Counted from the stretch's first letter, positions 16,711 through 26,426 are shown. The stretch is 64,000 bases of DNA from Treponema sp. (GCA_017484285.1 JAFUTH010000015.1:1-64000), one strand, 5' to 3'. Numbers and translations are program-made. The notes: a model not told the origin generated them from the letters alone.

Positions 16711-18744
16711 ATGCATAGACGGCGTTTCCTTGCCCTCAGTTTGTTTCTCATCGGTGCACTTGCGGCTTTTGCCCAACAGACGGTAAAAGTCGCGTTCATC
16801 GAGGACAATTTTTTGTATCGGGAAGTCTCCCTCGGTCAGAGCTACTTGCAGCACGTCATCGACGTCATGGAGCGCTATTCGGGGCTGAAAATCGAAATTG
16901 TGCCCATCGCTGAACAAGAAGCCGTTTCCGCGCTCAAAGACGGCAGAATCGACGTGCTCCCGTTTTCTCAGCACGACTCGCCCGAATTCCTCTACTCCGA
17001 CATTCCATCCGCAATCGGGCATATGATTATCGCGAGTGACAAACTCGACGACGATTTTCAGACGATTGGGCTTTTCGACACGCGCCAGCCATTTGGAGAC
17101 TCACCGCTTTTGAATGACGCGACACCGCTCTACTTCCATAGCCGGTCCGAGATGTACAAGGCACTGCGCGCGCATGAAATCGACGCATTCGTTGACAGCG
17201 ACCTTGTCACGCCGCCCGGCTACCGAAGCGTCGAAGTTCTCAATCCGATTTACTACTACATCGCCGCCTCTCCGCAGAATATGGCGCTCTTTAAGCAGAT
17301 TAACACGAGTTTTTCGCTTGCCTATCAGCTCGACAATGGCTCATACGGCTCGTTTATCAATCATATCTCTCCACGCGCTCGCTACGACTGGCTTTCTCAC
17401 ACACCGGAAGAAGAAGCATACATCGCGCACAAAAAGAGCCTCACGATTGCCGTCCTCGACAACACGCCGCCGTTCTCATACGTGGAGAACGGAAAGCTCA
17501 AGGGCATGAGCATCGACACGTTCGCCTCGCTCTCTACGCGCATGGGATTGGCCATCACCTACGTCACTGCGCAAAGCTATGCGGAGGCGTGGGCACTGCT
17601 CTCTGACGGAACAGCCGATGCGCTCTTTGCCGCCTGCGGACTTTCTGCCGAGAGCAAAAAATACTATCAGCTCTCTTCGCCATACATTCAGGCATCGATT
17701 ATCATGCTCAGCCCGCAAAATCCGAGCGAAATCGCTTCGAGCGAGCATGTCGTCGTGCTTCCCGAAACATACCGCTATTTTGAGCCGATGCTCCGCTCGT
17801 TTACGGGAGAAGCGCAGTTCGAGTACAAAAAATCGATGAAAGACTGTCTCGATGCGCTCCGAAGTGACAATAAAGCGATTACCTTTCTCTCAGACTTTGA
17901 AAACATGTACTACGAGAATCACTATCAGAACGGTTTGTTTTCGCAGCTTCCGCTCGGCATGCCGGTCTCAACGTCGCTCGTCATCAAAAAACAAGCGGGC
18001 AGTCAAGTTTTGCTCTCTGTGCTCGACAAAGCGATTGCGGGTATTGAACGGCACGAAATCGAGCGCTCGTTCCTCACCTACATCGACGAAGAAAACGAGC
18101 GCATTTTTACACGCTACATCGTTCGCCACCCGAAGCGCTCGGTGCTCATCGCGGCGATTCTTGTGCTTTTCATCACCTCGGGAAGCTTTTATTTCGTGAT
18201 TCGCTGTATCCGCGCAAAAAAGAACAAGCTGATTATGCAGATTACCGACCGCGCGAACCGAGACTCAATGACGGGGCTGTACAACCGCATCGCGTACAAA
18301 AACATCGTCGACGGCATGCTCGAAAAACGCACGGGCAGTGAACGCACCACGAGCGCGCTGCTCATGATTGACATCGACAAATTCAAGACGATTAACGACA
18401 CGCTCGGTCATTCCGTGGGCGACGAAGTGATTATCACCGTCGCGAACACGCTTACCAAATTTTTCAGATACAACGACGTTGTGTGCCGCATGGGCGGAGA
18501 TGAATTCTCGGTCTTTTTGCCACGCACGTTCAATACATTGCTCATGACGGAGCGGCTTGAGGCACTTGTCAAAGAATTTTCGGTCGTTTTTTCACCCGAA
18601 AAATACGCAGTGCCCGTCACGTGCTCAATCGGCGCCGCAATGGCAAAAGGAGACAGCACGTTTGAATCGCTCTATCTTCGGGCAGATGGCGCGCTCTACA
18701 GCGTCAAAGAAAACGGCAGAAACAGTTTTAATTTTGCCGACTAA
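16711..18744 (+). CDS. Membrane diguanylate cyclase with two periplasmic solute-binding domains
   Basis: 677 residues. A signal sequence (to about residue 21) is followed by two SBP_bac_3-like domains, roughly 24-220 and 245-465 (second begins LTIAVLDNTPPFSYVENGKLKG). A membrane helix lies near 474-496 (SVLIAAILVLFITSGSFYF), and a GGDEF domain follows from about 510. The active-site motif MGGDEF is intact and is preceded by RYND, the RxxD inhibitory site at the correct spacing. It should make cyclic di-GMP in response to a small periplasmic ligand such as an amino acid, which is inferred from the sensor type. Only one ATG fits the signal peptide, and the promoter would place transcription start on it. 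Confidence 0.9.
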   Translation: MHRRRFLALSLFLIGALAAFAQQTVKVAFIEDNFLYREVSLGQSYLQHVIDVMERYSGLKIEIVPIAEQEAVSALKDGRIDVLPFSQHDSPEFLYSDIPSAIGHMIIASDKLDDDFQTIGLFDTRQPFGDSPLLNDATPLYFHSRSEMYKALRAHEIDAFVDSDLVTPPGYRSVEVLNPIYYYIAASPQNMALFKQINTSFSLAYQLDNGSYGSFINHISPRARYDWLSHTPEEEAYIAHKKSLTIAVLDNTPPFSYVENGKLKGMSIDTFASLSTRMGLAITYVTAQSYAEAWALLSDGTADALFAACGLSAESKKYYQLSSPYIQASIIMLSPQNPSEIASSEHVVVLPETYRYFEPMLRSFTGEAQFEYKKSMKDCLDALRSDNKAITFLSDFENMYYENHYQNGLFSQLPLGMPVSTSLVIKKQAGSQVLLSVLDKAIAGIERHEIERSFLTYIDEENERIFTRYIVRHPKRSVLIAAILVLFITSGSFYFVIRCIRAKKNKLIMQITDRANRDSMTGLYNRIAYKNIVDGMLEKRTGSERTTSALLMIDIDKFKTINDTLGHSVGDEVIITVANTLTKFFRYNDVVCRMGGDEFSVFLPRTFNTLLMTERLEALVKEFSVVFSPEKYAVPVTCSIGAAMAKGDSTFESLYLRADGALYSVKENGRNSFNFAD

Positions 18745-18761
18745 GAGGTCATACGAACAAC

Positions 18762-19961
18762 ATGGAACGTCTTTTTCCGCCAGACACCGTTTTTACCGTC
18801 ACGAATCTCACTTCCTTAATCCGAGATTTGCTTGAAGGCACATTCTCGAACATCACGCTTGAGGGTGAAATTTCAAACTACCGCCCGAACGCAAGCGGGC
18901 ATCTCTACTTCACACTGAAGGACGAGGGGGCACAAATCAGCGCGGTCATGTTCCGCGGGCGGGCGATGAGCCTTGATTTTGTGCCCAAAGACGGCATGAA
19001 GGTCAAATGCACTGGCTCGGTCTCAGTCTACGCGCCGCGCGGAAATTATCAGATTATCATCAACAAAATGGAAATCGCGGGCGCAGGAAACATTTTGCAG
19101 ATTCTTGAAGAGCGAAAACGCCGTCTTGCCGAAGAAGGCTTGTTCAATTCGGAACGAAAAAAGCCGATTCCCCGCTTTTCAAAGCGAATCGGGGTCGTCA
19201 CAAGCCCCACGGGAGCGGCATTGCGCGACATTTTGCAGATTACCAAACGGCGGAACGCGGGAGTCGATGTGGTGATTTTGCCCGCGCTCGTGCAGGGAGA
19301 AGGCGCGGCAGTCACAATCGCGAACATGATTAAGACCGCGAATGATTTTGACATGTGTGATGTGTTGATTGTGGGGCGCGGAGGCGGCTCGCTTGAAGAT
19401 TTGCTCCCCTTTAGCGAAGAAATCGTCGTGCGAGCGATTGCCGATTCCCACATTCCCGTGGTGAGCGCGGTGGGGCATGAAATCGACTGGTCGCTTGCCG
19501 ACTACGCCGCCGACATGCGTGCGCCAACCCCCTCCGCCGCCGCAGAACTCGTTGTTCCCAAGCAGAGCGACATTTTGCAGGGCTTGGCGGCTTACAAAGA
19601 GGAATTCTACACTCAGATTTCAGGCAAGGTCGAGCGGCTAAAGCTCATGGTAAAGTCATTCGATGTGCAGAATATGGAAGTACGCTTCCGCTCGATTGAG
19701 CAGCCGCTTTTAAACCGCTTGGAAAACGCCCGCCAAAGTTTAATCGACGGCATGAATCAGAAAGTAAAGGACACAAAATCGCTTGTCGAACAGAGCGTCC
19801 GCATTCTGGAGCAGGCAAGCCCTCAGACGATTTTGAATCGCGGATACTCAATGGTTCGCACTGCCGAGGGAAAAGTCGTTCGGAGCGCGGAAGATGTCGC
19901 AAGCGGGAACCGCCTTGAAATCACCCCCGCGAACGGAAAAATCTTCGTCACGGTGGAGTAA
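18762..19961 (+). CDS. xseA: Exodeoxyribonuclease VII large subunit
   Basis: 399 residues, near normal length for the family. An N-terminal OB-fold (FTVTNLTSLIRDLLEG, GEISNYRPNASGHLYFTLKD) is followed by the catalytic part with VVTSPTGAALRDI, the GRGGGSLEDLLPF loop and SAVGHEIDWSLADYAADMRAPTPSAAAE. The C-terminal third is helical. It forms exonuclease VII with XseB and degrades single-stranded DNA. It is the first gene of a DNA-repair run with xseB and mutL. GAGG lies 13 nt before the ATG. A fragment of the CTCTGTG/ATCTGT repeat lies between this gene and xseB (about 19966-19982). Confidence 0.96.
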   Translation: MERLFPPDTVFTVTNLTSLIRDLLEGTFSNITLEGEISNYRPNASGHLYFTLKDEGAQISAVMFRGRAMSLDFVPKDGMKVKCTGSVSVYAPRGNYQIIINKMEIAGAGNILQILEERKRRLAEEGLFNSERKKPIPRFSKRIGVVTSPTGAALRDILQITKRRNAGVDVVILPALVQGEGAAVTIANMIKTANDFDMCDVLIVGRGGGSLEDLLPFSEEIVVRAIADSHIPVVSAVGHEIDWSLADYAADMRAPTPSAAAELVVPKQSDILQGLAAYKEEFYTQISGKVERLKLMVKSFDVQNMEVRFRSIEQPLLNRLENARQSLIDGMNQKVKDTKSLVEQSVRILEQASPQTILNRGYSMVRTAEGKVVRSAEDVASGNRLEITPANGKIFVTVE

Positions 19962-20014
19962 AAAACTCTGTGTAATCTGTAGTTACATTATTATTTTTTT
20001 GATAGGATACGTAC

Positions 20015-20317
20015 ATGAAATCATTTGAAGAGAATCTTTCCCGATTGGAAGAATTGACCGCGAATATCCGTAAGAGCGACATTTCTTTAGAAGACGCGCT
20101 TTCCACGTTTGAAGAAGGAATCAAGCTCGCAAAAACACTTGAAAAAGACATCGAAAAAATCGAAGGAAAGATTCAGATTCTCATGAATCAGCCCGTAAAA
20201 GCTGACTCCACCGCCCCCACCGCGCAAATCAACATTGAGCCGCAGTTGGATTTGTTCACAGGGGCAGATGCCACAACGGGGAGCGCGGGAGCCCCACAAG
20301 AAGGACTCCGCCAGTAA
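20015..20317 (+). CDS. xseB: Exodeoxyribonuclease VII small subunit
   Basis: 100 residues. SFEENLSRLEELTANIRKSDISLEDALSTFEEGIKL is the standard XseB signature. The C-terminal ~40 residues (rich in T, A, P and Q) are an extra low-complexity tail, since most XseB proteins are about 80 residues. AGGA lies 7 nt before the ATG. Its stop TAA overlaps the mutL ATG (TAATG), suggesting translational coupling. Confidence 0.93.
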   Translation: MKSFEENLSRLEELTANIRKSDISLEDALSTFEEGIKLAKTLEKDIEKIEGKIQILMNQPVKADSTAPTAQINIEPQLDLFTGADATTGSAGAPQEGLRQ

Positions 20318-22206
20318 TGAGCAGCCGTCGTCCTGTAAAGCCTCTTTCCGTAGATGTCGCGCGAAAAATCGCAGCGGGAGAAGTCATTGACCGCCCTGCC
20401 GCCATTGTGCGCGAGCTTTTGGACAACGCCGTAGACAGCGGGGCTTCTTCCATTTCGGTTGAAATTTCGGGCGGAGGCATCGAAAAAATCCGCATTGCCG
20501 ACAACGGAAGCGGCATGACGCGCGAAGACTTAGCCGCATGCGCCCGCCCCCACTGCACAAGCAAAATCTCTGAATCCGAAGACTTGCTCAACCTCACCAC
20601 GCTCGGCTTTCGCGGTGAAGCACTTGCCTCAATCGCCGCCGTTGCCCGCCTTTCCATTGCAAGCGGAACTGCCCGCATGAGGGCGAGCATCACCGAAGAC
20701 CACTTGATTGAGACGATTCCGCCTGTGCAAGACGGAAAGGGAACTATCGTCATGAGCGAGGGGCTTTTTGAGAATTTCCCTGCCCGCCGCCACTTTTTAA
20801 AGCGACCGTCGAGCGAAACGATGATGTGCCGCGAAGTCTTCATCGAAAAATCGCTCCCTCGCCCGGACATTGCCTTCCGCCTCACCGTTGACGGCACAAT
20901 CCGCCATGATTTACCGAGCGGAGTCACGCTTCCAGAGCGGTTTACACGCGCCCTTGAACTCAAAGAAAGCACGAATCTGTTTGCGGAAATCAAATCCTCT
21001 GGAACGGAAGCCGACGGCGTTTCAAAATGGAGTTTTTCGCTCGTGCTTGGAGAGCCGTCTGTCTACCGAAACGACCGCAAGCAGATTTTTATCTTCGTGA
21101 ACGGTCGCCGTGTGCAGGAATATTCTTTGATTCAAGCAATCGAATACGGCTGTCAGGGCTTTTTCCCGAACGGAACGCACCCCGTCGCCGCGCTTTTCTT
21201 ACAGGTCGAGCCAAAACTCGTCGATTTCAACATTCACCCCGCAAAAAAAGAAGTGCGCTTCAAAGACATTTCGAGCGTTCACCACGGAGTGAGCAGTGCC
21301 GTCAGAAATTATTTCAGAAGCTACGGAATCAAGTCAGCGTTTGAGCGCGAACAGGAAATTCAAGAAGAAATAAAAAAAAACGAGCAAAACACGCTTTTCG
21401 CTGTTGCCGACGAGCCGCTTCCCGATTCACTTCTCCCACGCGAGAAAAACGAACACGCTGAATTCAAAATCGACCACACGAGCGGGAATTATTCTTCACG
21501 ATTGGCAGAATTTGCGTTAGGAAATTCGACACAGATACACACAGAAAACCACAGATTGGACACAGATGCCAATGCGAATCACATTCGCTTCAATCAGAAT
21601 GCTTCGGCGGCGGAGCTTCGTTTTTCTGTTCCGGGAAGCCCGCTTGGTGTGAAAAAGGACGAGGATTTTATTTACTACGGAACGATTTTCGGAACGTTTC
21701 TCATGGCGCAAAAAAACGGCGTGTTCTATCTGATTGACCAGCATGCCGCCCACGAGCGGATTTTGTTCAATCGGCTCATGTCGGGCGGGAGCGAGACACA
21801 AGAATTGCTCGTTCCCTACGAAATCAAAACAACCTCAAAAGAAGAAGATGACTACCTCGCCTCGATTCAAGCCACGCTCTCAACGGCGGGATTTAAGTGC
21901 GAAAATCAGGGAAACGGAACGTGGATTTTCACTTCCACCCCCGCGCGCTGGACAGGAAGCCAAAAAGACCTACGAGACGCGATTTTTGAAAAGCACTCGT
22001 CTCCCGAAGAAATCATCTATCAAATCGCCGCAATGACCGCCTGCAAAGCCGCCGTAAAAGACGGAACGATTTTAGGCCCCGAAGCGGCAGAACAGCTCGC
22101 CCGCGACGCGCTTCTTCTCAAAGACCCGCACTGCCCGCACGGTCGCCCCGTCTGGACAACGCTCACCAAAGAAGAGCTGTTCGCCCGCGTCCGCCGCACA
22201 AGATAG
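20317..22206 (+). CDS. mutL: DNA mismatch repair protein MutL
   Basis: 629 residues. The GHKL ATPase half has IAAGEVIDRPAAIVRELLDNAVDSGA, IADNGSGM and TLGFRGEALASI. A linker spans about 350-450. The C-terminal dimerisation half carries DQHAAHE and CPHGRP, typical of endonuclease-type MutL. In the DQHA(x)2E(x)4E motif the last Glu is Asn (DQHAAHERILFN), so nicking activity is uncertain. The linker contains a stretch coded by the dispersed CACAGAT repeat (21530-21568). MutL links mismatch recognition to strand removal. The ATG overlaps the xseB stop. Confidence 0.95.
   Translation: MSSRRPVKPLSVDVARKIAAGEVIDRPAAIVRELLDNAVDSGASSISVEISGGGIEKIRIADNGSGMTREDLAACARPHCTSKISESEDLLNLTTLGFRGEALASIAAVARLSIASGTARMRASITEDHLIETIPPVQDGKGTIVMSEGLFENFPARRHFLKRPSSETMMCREVFIEKSLPRPDIAFRLTVDGTIRHDLPSGVTLPERFTRALELKESTNLFAEIKSSGTEADGVSKWSFSLVLGEPSVYRNDRKQIFIFVNGRRVQEYSLIQAIEYGCQGFFPNGTHPVAALFLQVEPKLVDFNIHPAKKEVRFKDISSVHHGVSSAVRNYFRSYGIKSAFEREQEIQEEIKKNEQNTLFAVADEPLPDSLLPREKNEHAEFKIDHTSGNYSSRLAEFALGNSTQIHTENHRLDTDANANHIRFNQNASAAELRFSVPGSPLGVKKDEDFIYYGTIFGTFLMAQKNGVFYLIDQHAAHERILFNRLMSGGSETQELLVPYEIKTTSKEEDDYLASIQATLSTAGFKCENQGNGTWIFTSTPARWTGSQKDLRDAIFEKHSSPEEIIYQIAAMTACKAAVKDGTILGPEAAEQLARDALLLKDPHCPHGRPVWTTLTKEELFARVRRTR
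21530..21568. repeat. CACAGAT-type repeat in frame in the MutL linker
   Basis: Four CACAGA cores within 39 bp (CACAGATA, CACAGAAA, CACAGATT, CACAGATG) at 8-12 bp spacing. Translated as STQIHTENHRLDTDA in the flexible linker between the two MutL halves, where an insertion would be tolerated. Confidence 0.75.
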
Positions 22207-22244
22207 CGTTTCCTCTAAAAAACTCGTCAGAACATGGATGTTCC

Positions 22245-24878
22245 CTACTGTTTTATCATGAACTCAACGCGGCGGTTTTTCCACCAGTTGTCGTGGTCTT
22301 CTTGGCTTGCGAGCGGATTTGCGCCACCCATTCCCGTCGCCTGGAGCACATTCGGGTCCACGCCACGTTTCACCAACTCTTCGACAATTGCGTCCGCGCG
22401 GAGCTGGCTCAACGGCATGAGTTCCTCGCGGTTTTCTTTTTCCGTGCCGGAAATATTGTTCGCGTAGCCCTCTACGATGACGACTTTTGCGCTTGGGTGG
22501 TCTTTAATCTGCGCGGCGATTTCATCGAGCGTCGTAGCATTCCATGCATTTTGCTCGCTCGTCAGTTTTTTTGTATCCAACGCGCCGTTCGGCACAAAAT
22601 TGATTGAATTGACGACCATCTTCCACTCATGACCGGGCACAATCACTTGCAACAGTAAGCCGGTCTCAATGTTTTGGCTTGTCTCAAGCTGAGCGACACC
22701 GAGGCGCTTTTTGTCTGCGTCGCCAAGTTGAACGGAAAGACGCGCCGTATAGGTATTTTTCGACAAAACGACTTCGCCTTTATCGCTCGTTCCGTCCCAG
22801 TCAATTTTTTGGGGCAATGAGTCTGTTCCGCTTATGGTGCGGAAAGCGTTTCCATGCGGATCAAGAATGGTAAGCGTCCAGTTTTTTGGCGTTTCTGAAA
22901 GATATGTCACGCTCGGCGCAAACACAACAGTATCGTTTTGTCCGTCGCCATCGGGCGTAAAGTTTTCCGCTCCCTGTGAGCCAAGTGACAACACAGGCGA
23001 CGGCCATGACGCAATTTCTTTTTGCCGCGCCTCTTCCTGTGCTTTCTGCTCAGCGATGCGCGCAGCTTCCTTCTCAGCATTTTTTTTCGCTTCTTCGGCA
23101 GCGCGTGATTCTTCCTGCTTGCGTTGCTCTTCGGCAGCGCGCGCTTTTTCGGCTTCGGCGGCACGAACACGGGCGGTCTCTGCTTCGGCTGCCTTGCGCG
23201 ATTCTTCTGCCTGCCGGAGTTTTTCCGCCTCAAGCGCGAGACGGGCTTCTTCCACACGGCGTTTTTCTGCTTCTTCGGCGACAATGCGGGCTTTCTCCAT
23301 TTCGAGCGCTTTGCGTGTTTCTTCTGCAAGCCGGGCTTTTTCTGCCTCAAGCGCGAGCCGAGCCGCTTCTTCTGCCGCAATCTGGGCTTTCTGCGCTTCA
23401 ATCTGCTTTTGCGCTTCTTCGGCATTTTTTCGCGCTTCTTCCGCTAAGCGAAGGCGCTCCGCCTCGAGCGAGCGTTTTGCCTCTTCTGCCTCGAGTCGCG
23501 CTTTTTCAAGCTCAAGCGATTTTCGTGCATCTTCTGCAAGCCGGGCTTTTTCGGCTTCCAGTGCCTTTCGTGCTTCCTCAGCGAGACGAGCCTTTTCTAC
23601 TTCGAGCGCAAGGCGCATTTCCTCGTTTCTGCGCCGTTCGTTTTCCTCTGTGGCAAGCCGGGCAGCCTCAGCTTCGGCGGTTTTCCGTGCTTCTTCGGCA
23701 AGGCGGGCTTTTTCCGCCTCAAGTTCTTTTCGCGATTCCTCGGCGAGACGCGCTTTTTCTGCTTCAAGCGCGAGACGATTTTCCTCTGCAAAGCGCGCCT
23801 GCTCCTCAGAATCATAGACACGCTCAGAGTTCGGAACTGACCGAGATTCTGAGGAAACGGGCGCAGTGCTCTGCTTTACCGAGAGAGGAACAGGAATCTC
23901 GGGCGCATCGATTCTTTCTGCAGGAGTCCGTTCGGTTTTCGCGAGCAGTTTTCCGCCAGCGGGAGCGGCACTCACCATATTTTTTTGCTCAGTTTCAGCT
24001 TCATTTTCAAGCAAGCCGACGGTCACTTTTTCTCCGTTGTCTTTCTGTGCGACTGCTTCGGGAAGCTTCGGCGCACGGGCATCGTCCTGCACAAGCTCGC
24101 TCGAAGGCGCGGCGCTCTTCGGCTCAGCGGGAAGTTCCACAAAGACCTTTTCGAGCGGGTCAGGCACTTCCATTTTTTCATTCTCAACGAATGAGTCCGG
24201 ATTTATGAGCTCGGGCTTTTGCTTTGCGCGAAGTTCAATCTCCTCGTTCAAGAGTTGAATCAAAAGCTCGATTTTTTCACGCTGGTCAGTATCGCGCTCA
24301 AGCTCAAGATAGCGAGTATAATTATTCTTTGCGTCCTCAAGATGGTCGAGTTTGAGCTGCGCATTCGCGCGGTTGAGGACAGCAGGCGCATAGTCGGGGT
24401 CTTCTTTGATAGCAATCGCATAGCTTGCATCAGCGCGCATGTAATTTCCCATCGCGTAGCACGAGTTTCCTGCATTGTACGCGAGGATTTTGTGGTCGGT
24501 GTTTTCTTTTGCGAGACCTTTCACGCAGATTGCCAGAGAATTATTGTAGTCTCCGACCTGATAATAGCACACGCCGAGATAGATATAGACAGCCGGATTG
24601 ACGTTCGCCTCATCAAGCGACTTCACAAAATACGGAATGGCGGCTTCCGGTCTGTTGAGCTGAAACAGTTCCTCGCCTTTTTCAAAATCAGCGTTGTAGA
24701 CAATCACGACTTCTTTTTTCGGATTAGGATTTTTTTTGAGCGCGTCGACCGCATTTTTCGCCTCAACTGATTTCGTGGTCGTCGGTAATTTTGCCGACGT
24801 CGTATTTTTTTTCTGCGCACCGGCAGAAATCAGTAAGAGCGAGCACATAACACAAAAAGGCACATATTTTCTCAACAT
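22245..24878 (-). CDS. Envelope protein with TPRs, long coiled coil, FlgD/CHU_C-like and OmpA-like domains
   Basis: 877 residues from the ATG at 24878. A signal peptide (LRKYVPFCVMCSLLLISAGA) is followed by TPR-like repeats (about 60-220), a linker, and then about 250 residues of A/E/R/K-rich heptads built from units such as KARLAEEARKALEAE (coded by about 23020-23790). Next comes a FlgD-Ig/gliding-type domain (NFTPDGDGQND, IDWDGTSDKGEVV) and a C-terminal OmpA-like peptidoglycan-binding domain (VVIVEGYANN, LSQLRADAIVEELVKRGVD, NRRVEFMI). It probably spans the periplasm and binds peptidoglycan, with the coil as a spacer. The start matches the signal peptide. An ATG at 24884 is possible. Confidence 0.85.
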   Translation of the reverse strand: MLRKYVPFCVMCSLLLISAGAQKKNTTSAKLPTTTKSVEAKNAVDALKKNPNPKKEVVIVYNADFEKGEELFQLNRPEAAIPYFVKSLDEANVNPAVYIYLGVCYYQVGDYNNSLAICVKGLAKENTDHKILAYNAGNSCYAMGNYMRADASYAIAIKEDPDYAPAVLNRANAQLKLDHLEDAKNNYTRYLELERDTDQREKIELLIQLLNEEIELRAKQKPELINPDSFVENEKMEVPDPLEKVFVELPAEPKSAAPSSELVQDDARAPKLPEAVAQKDNGEKVTVGLLENEAETEQKNMVSAAPAGGKLLAKTERTPAERIDAPEIPVPLSVKQSTAPVSSESRSVPNSERVYDSEEQARFAEENRLALEAEKARLAEESRKELEAEKARLAEEARKTAEAEAARLATEENERRRNEEMRLALEVEKARLAEEARKALEAEKARLAEDARKSLELEKARLEAEEAKRSLEAERLRLAEEARKNAEEAQKQIEAQKAQIAAEEAARLALEAEKARLAEETRKALEMEKARIVAEEAEKRRVEEARLALEAEKLRQAEESRKAAEAETARVRAAEAEKARAAEEQRKQEESRAAEEAKKNAEKEAARIAEQKAQEEARQKEIASWPSPVLSLGSQGAENFTPDGDGQNDTVVFAPSVTYLSETPKNWTLTILDPHGNAFRTISGTDSLPQKIDWDGTSDKGEVVLSKNTYTARLSVQLGDADKKRLGVAQLETSQNIETGLLLQVIVPGHEWKMVVNSINFVPNGALDTKKLTSEQNAWNATTLDEIAAQIKDHPSAKVVIVEGYANNISGTEKENREELMPLSQLRADAIVEELVKRGVDPNVLQATGMGGANPLASQEDHDNWWKNRRVEFMIKQ

Positions 24879-24980
24879 AGGCATCCCGTAAAAAAAACAC
24901 TTCAACTCTTCATTATCGACAGAAAACGAAAATCTGCACACCAAATTTCACGCTTCTTTCCCGTCGTATTTTCGTAATTG

Positions 24981-25009
24981 TTGAAATGTACGCCCGTTTG
25001 CTATATACT
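24981..25009 (+). promoter_or_regulatory. Promoter of the TPR/phosphoesterase operon
   Basis: TTGAAA (24981-24986), 17-nt spacer, TATACT (25004-25009). Transcription would begin near 25016, which supports the ATG at 25056 and excludes the in-frame start at 24978. Confidence 0.78.
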
Positions 25010-25055
25010 ATTTTCAGAATTCAAATTCAATATTCACTGTGGAGTTCTTTCCGTT

Positions 25056-26417
25056 ATGATAATTGTTGCAGTTATCCTAATTCTTCTTGTTCTTATCGGT
25101 TTTCTTGGTGTCTTTGTAATCAAATCGCTGGCAACACCAAAAAAGATTGATTCCATCAACAAACTCATCAAACAGCAAAAATATTCAGCAGCGCAGAAGG
25201 TCGCAAAAACGCTCATCGCAAAAGATCCGCGCGATTACCATGCGCATTACTACCTCGGAAAGGCGTACCTTGCCGACCACAAAAATGAACTCGCACTCAT
25301 GGAGTACAAAACAGTCGCGCAGAATGCCATTTTTGACGAAAAGATTCCCGAAGCTGAATTCCGAAACCAGCTCGCGCAGCTCTACCTCAAGTTCAATCAG
25401 GTCAATGACGCGCTCAAAGAATTCCTGTTGCTCACAAAACTTGAGCCAACAAACGCCGAGAATTTCTACAATTGCGGAAAGCTCGTCGAGCAGCAGAACA
25501 ACGCAGAGAGTGCGCTCGGTTTTTATCAAAAAGCAATCAAATTCAACAAAAAGCACGTAAAAGCATGGTCGGGGATGGGCATGATTCTTTTTCGAGCAAA
25601 GCAGTTCGGCGAGGCAAAAAAAGCTATCGACTACGCAATCCGCCTGAGTCCTGAGACCTTCTCAACGTACTACTTCCTCGGAAAAATCCTAAAAGAGAGC
25701 AAAGACTACCCCGCCGCAGTCAAAGCATTCGAAAAGGCGTGCCGCGACCCCGAATTCAAACAGCGCGCGCTTCTCGAACGAGGCTCGTGCTACATGCTCG
25801 CAAACGCAGTTGACAACGCGCAGGCAGAATTCGAAAAGGCGGTCAAAGCTTCAAAAGACGAAAAATCACAGGAAACGCTCTTCGCACGTTACTTCCTCGC
25901 CGCCTGTTTCGAGAAAAACCGTAAAATCGACAAGGCAATCGAGCAGTGGCAGATTATCGCAAAAATCAACCACAATTTCCGCGATGTCAATACAAAACTG
26001 TCTGAATACAAGGATTTGCAGGCAAACGACAGCCTCAAAGAATTCCTCACTTGTTCAAGCGGTGAATTCGCCGAAATCTGCAAAAAGGCGGCTCTGGTCG
26101 GCTTCAACATGGCAGCGCAAACCGTCGAAGAAAAAAAATGGGGCGCGCAGATTATCGCCACGGAGCAAAAGAAAGACGACTGGATGAACGTCCGAAAGCA
26201 GCTCTTCCTCATCAACTTCTACCGCGAGACCGATCCTATCGAAGACGCAGAAATCCGCCGCGTGCTCGACTTCGCAAAGTCAAAGAACTGCACAAAGGCA
26301 TACGCCTGCACAAGCTCTGAGTTCACCTCGTCGGCAATCAGATTCGCAGAAAACCGACCGATTGAGCTTGTTCCCAAAGAAAAACTCGAAGAGATTCTTT
26401 CGAAAGCTGGCATCTAG
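25056..26417 (+). CDS. Membrane-anchored TPR protein
   Basis: 453 residues. An N-terminal membrane helix (residues 2-22, IIVAVILILLVLIGFLGVFVI) is followed by about eight TPR-like repeats (AAQKVAKTLIAKDPRDYHAHYYLGKAYL and similar) to around residue 330. The C-terminal 120 residues (IIATEQKKDDWMNVRKQLF, then AYACTSSEFTSSAIRFAE) look like a degenerate restriction-endonuclease-like or Mrr-type fold, which I offer only as a possibility. Expected as an inner-membrane scaffold facing the cytoplasm. It is the first gene of an operon with a phosphoesterase and a ParB-like protein. Start chosen from the promoter and GGAG upstream. Confidence 0.8.
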   Translation: MIIVAVILILLVLIGFLGVFVIKSLATPKKIDSINKLIKQQKYSAAQKVAKTLIAKDPRDYHAHYYLGKAYLADHKNELALMEYKTVAQNAIFDEKIPEAEFRNQLAQLYLKFNQVNDALKEFLLLTKLEPTNAENFYNCGKLVEQQNNAESALGFYQKAIKFNKKHVKAWSGMGMILFRAKQFGEAKKAIDYAIRLSPETFSTYYFLGKILKESKDYPAAVKAFEKACRDPEFKQRALLERGSCYMLANAVDNAQAEFEKAVKASKDEKSQETLFARYFLAACFEKNRKIDKAIEQWQIIAKINHNFRDVNTKLSEYKDLQANDSLKEFLTCSSGEFAEICKKAALVGFNMAAQTVEEKKWGAQIIATEQKKDDWMNVRKQLFLINFYRETDPIEDAEIRRVLDFAKSKNCTKAYACTSSEFTSSAIRFAENRPIELVPKEKLEEILSKAGI

Positions 26418-26426
26418 CGCATTTCT

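Noticed and set aside
20256-20993. 245-codon minus-strand frame opposite xseB/mutL
   Set aside because: It lies across two well-supported genes and gives a low-complexity, basic Ser/Arg-rich product.
22834-24208. Long plus-strand open frames (327 and 410 codons) opposite the coiled-coil gene
   Set aside because: They are antisense to a highly repetitive A/E/R/K-coding region. Their translations are Ser/Ala/Arg- or Leu/Gln/Arg-rich without domains or plausible start sites.
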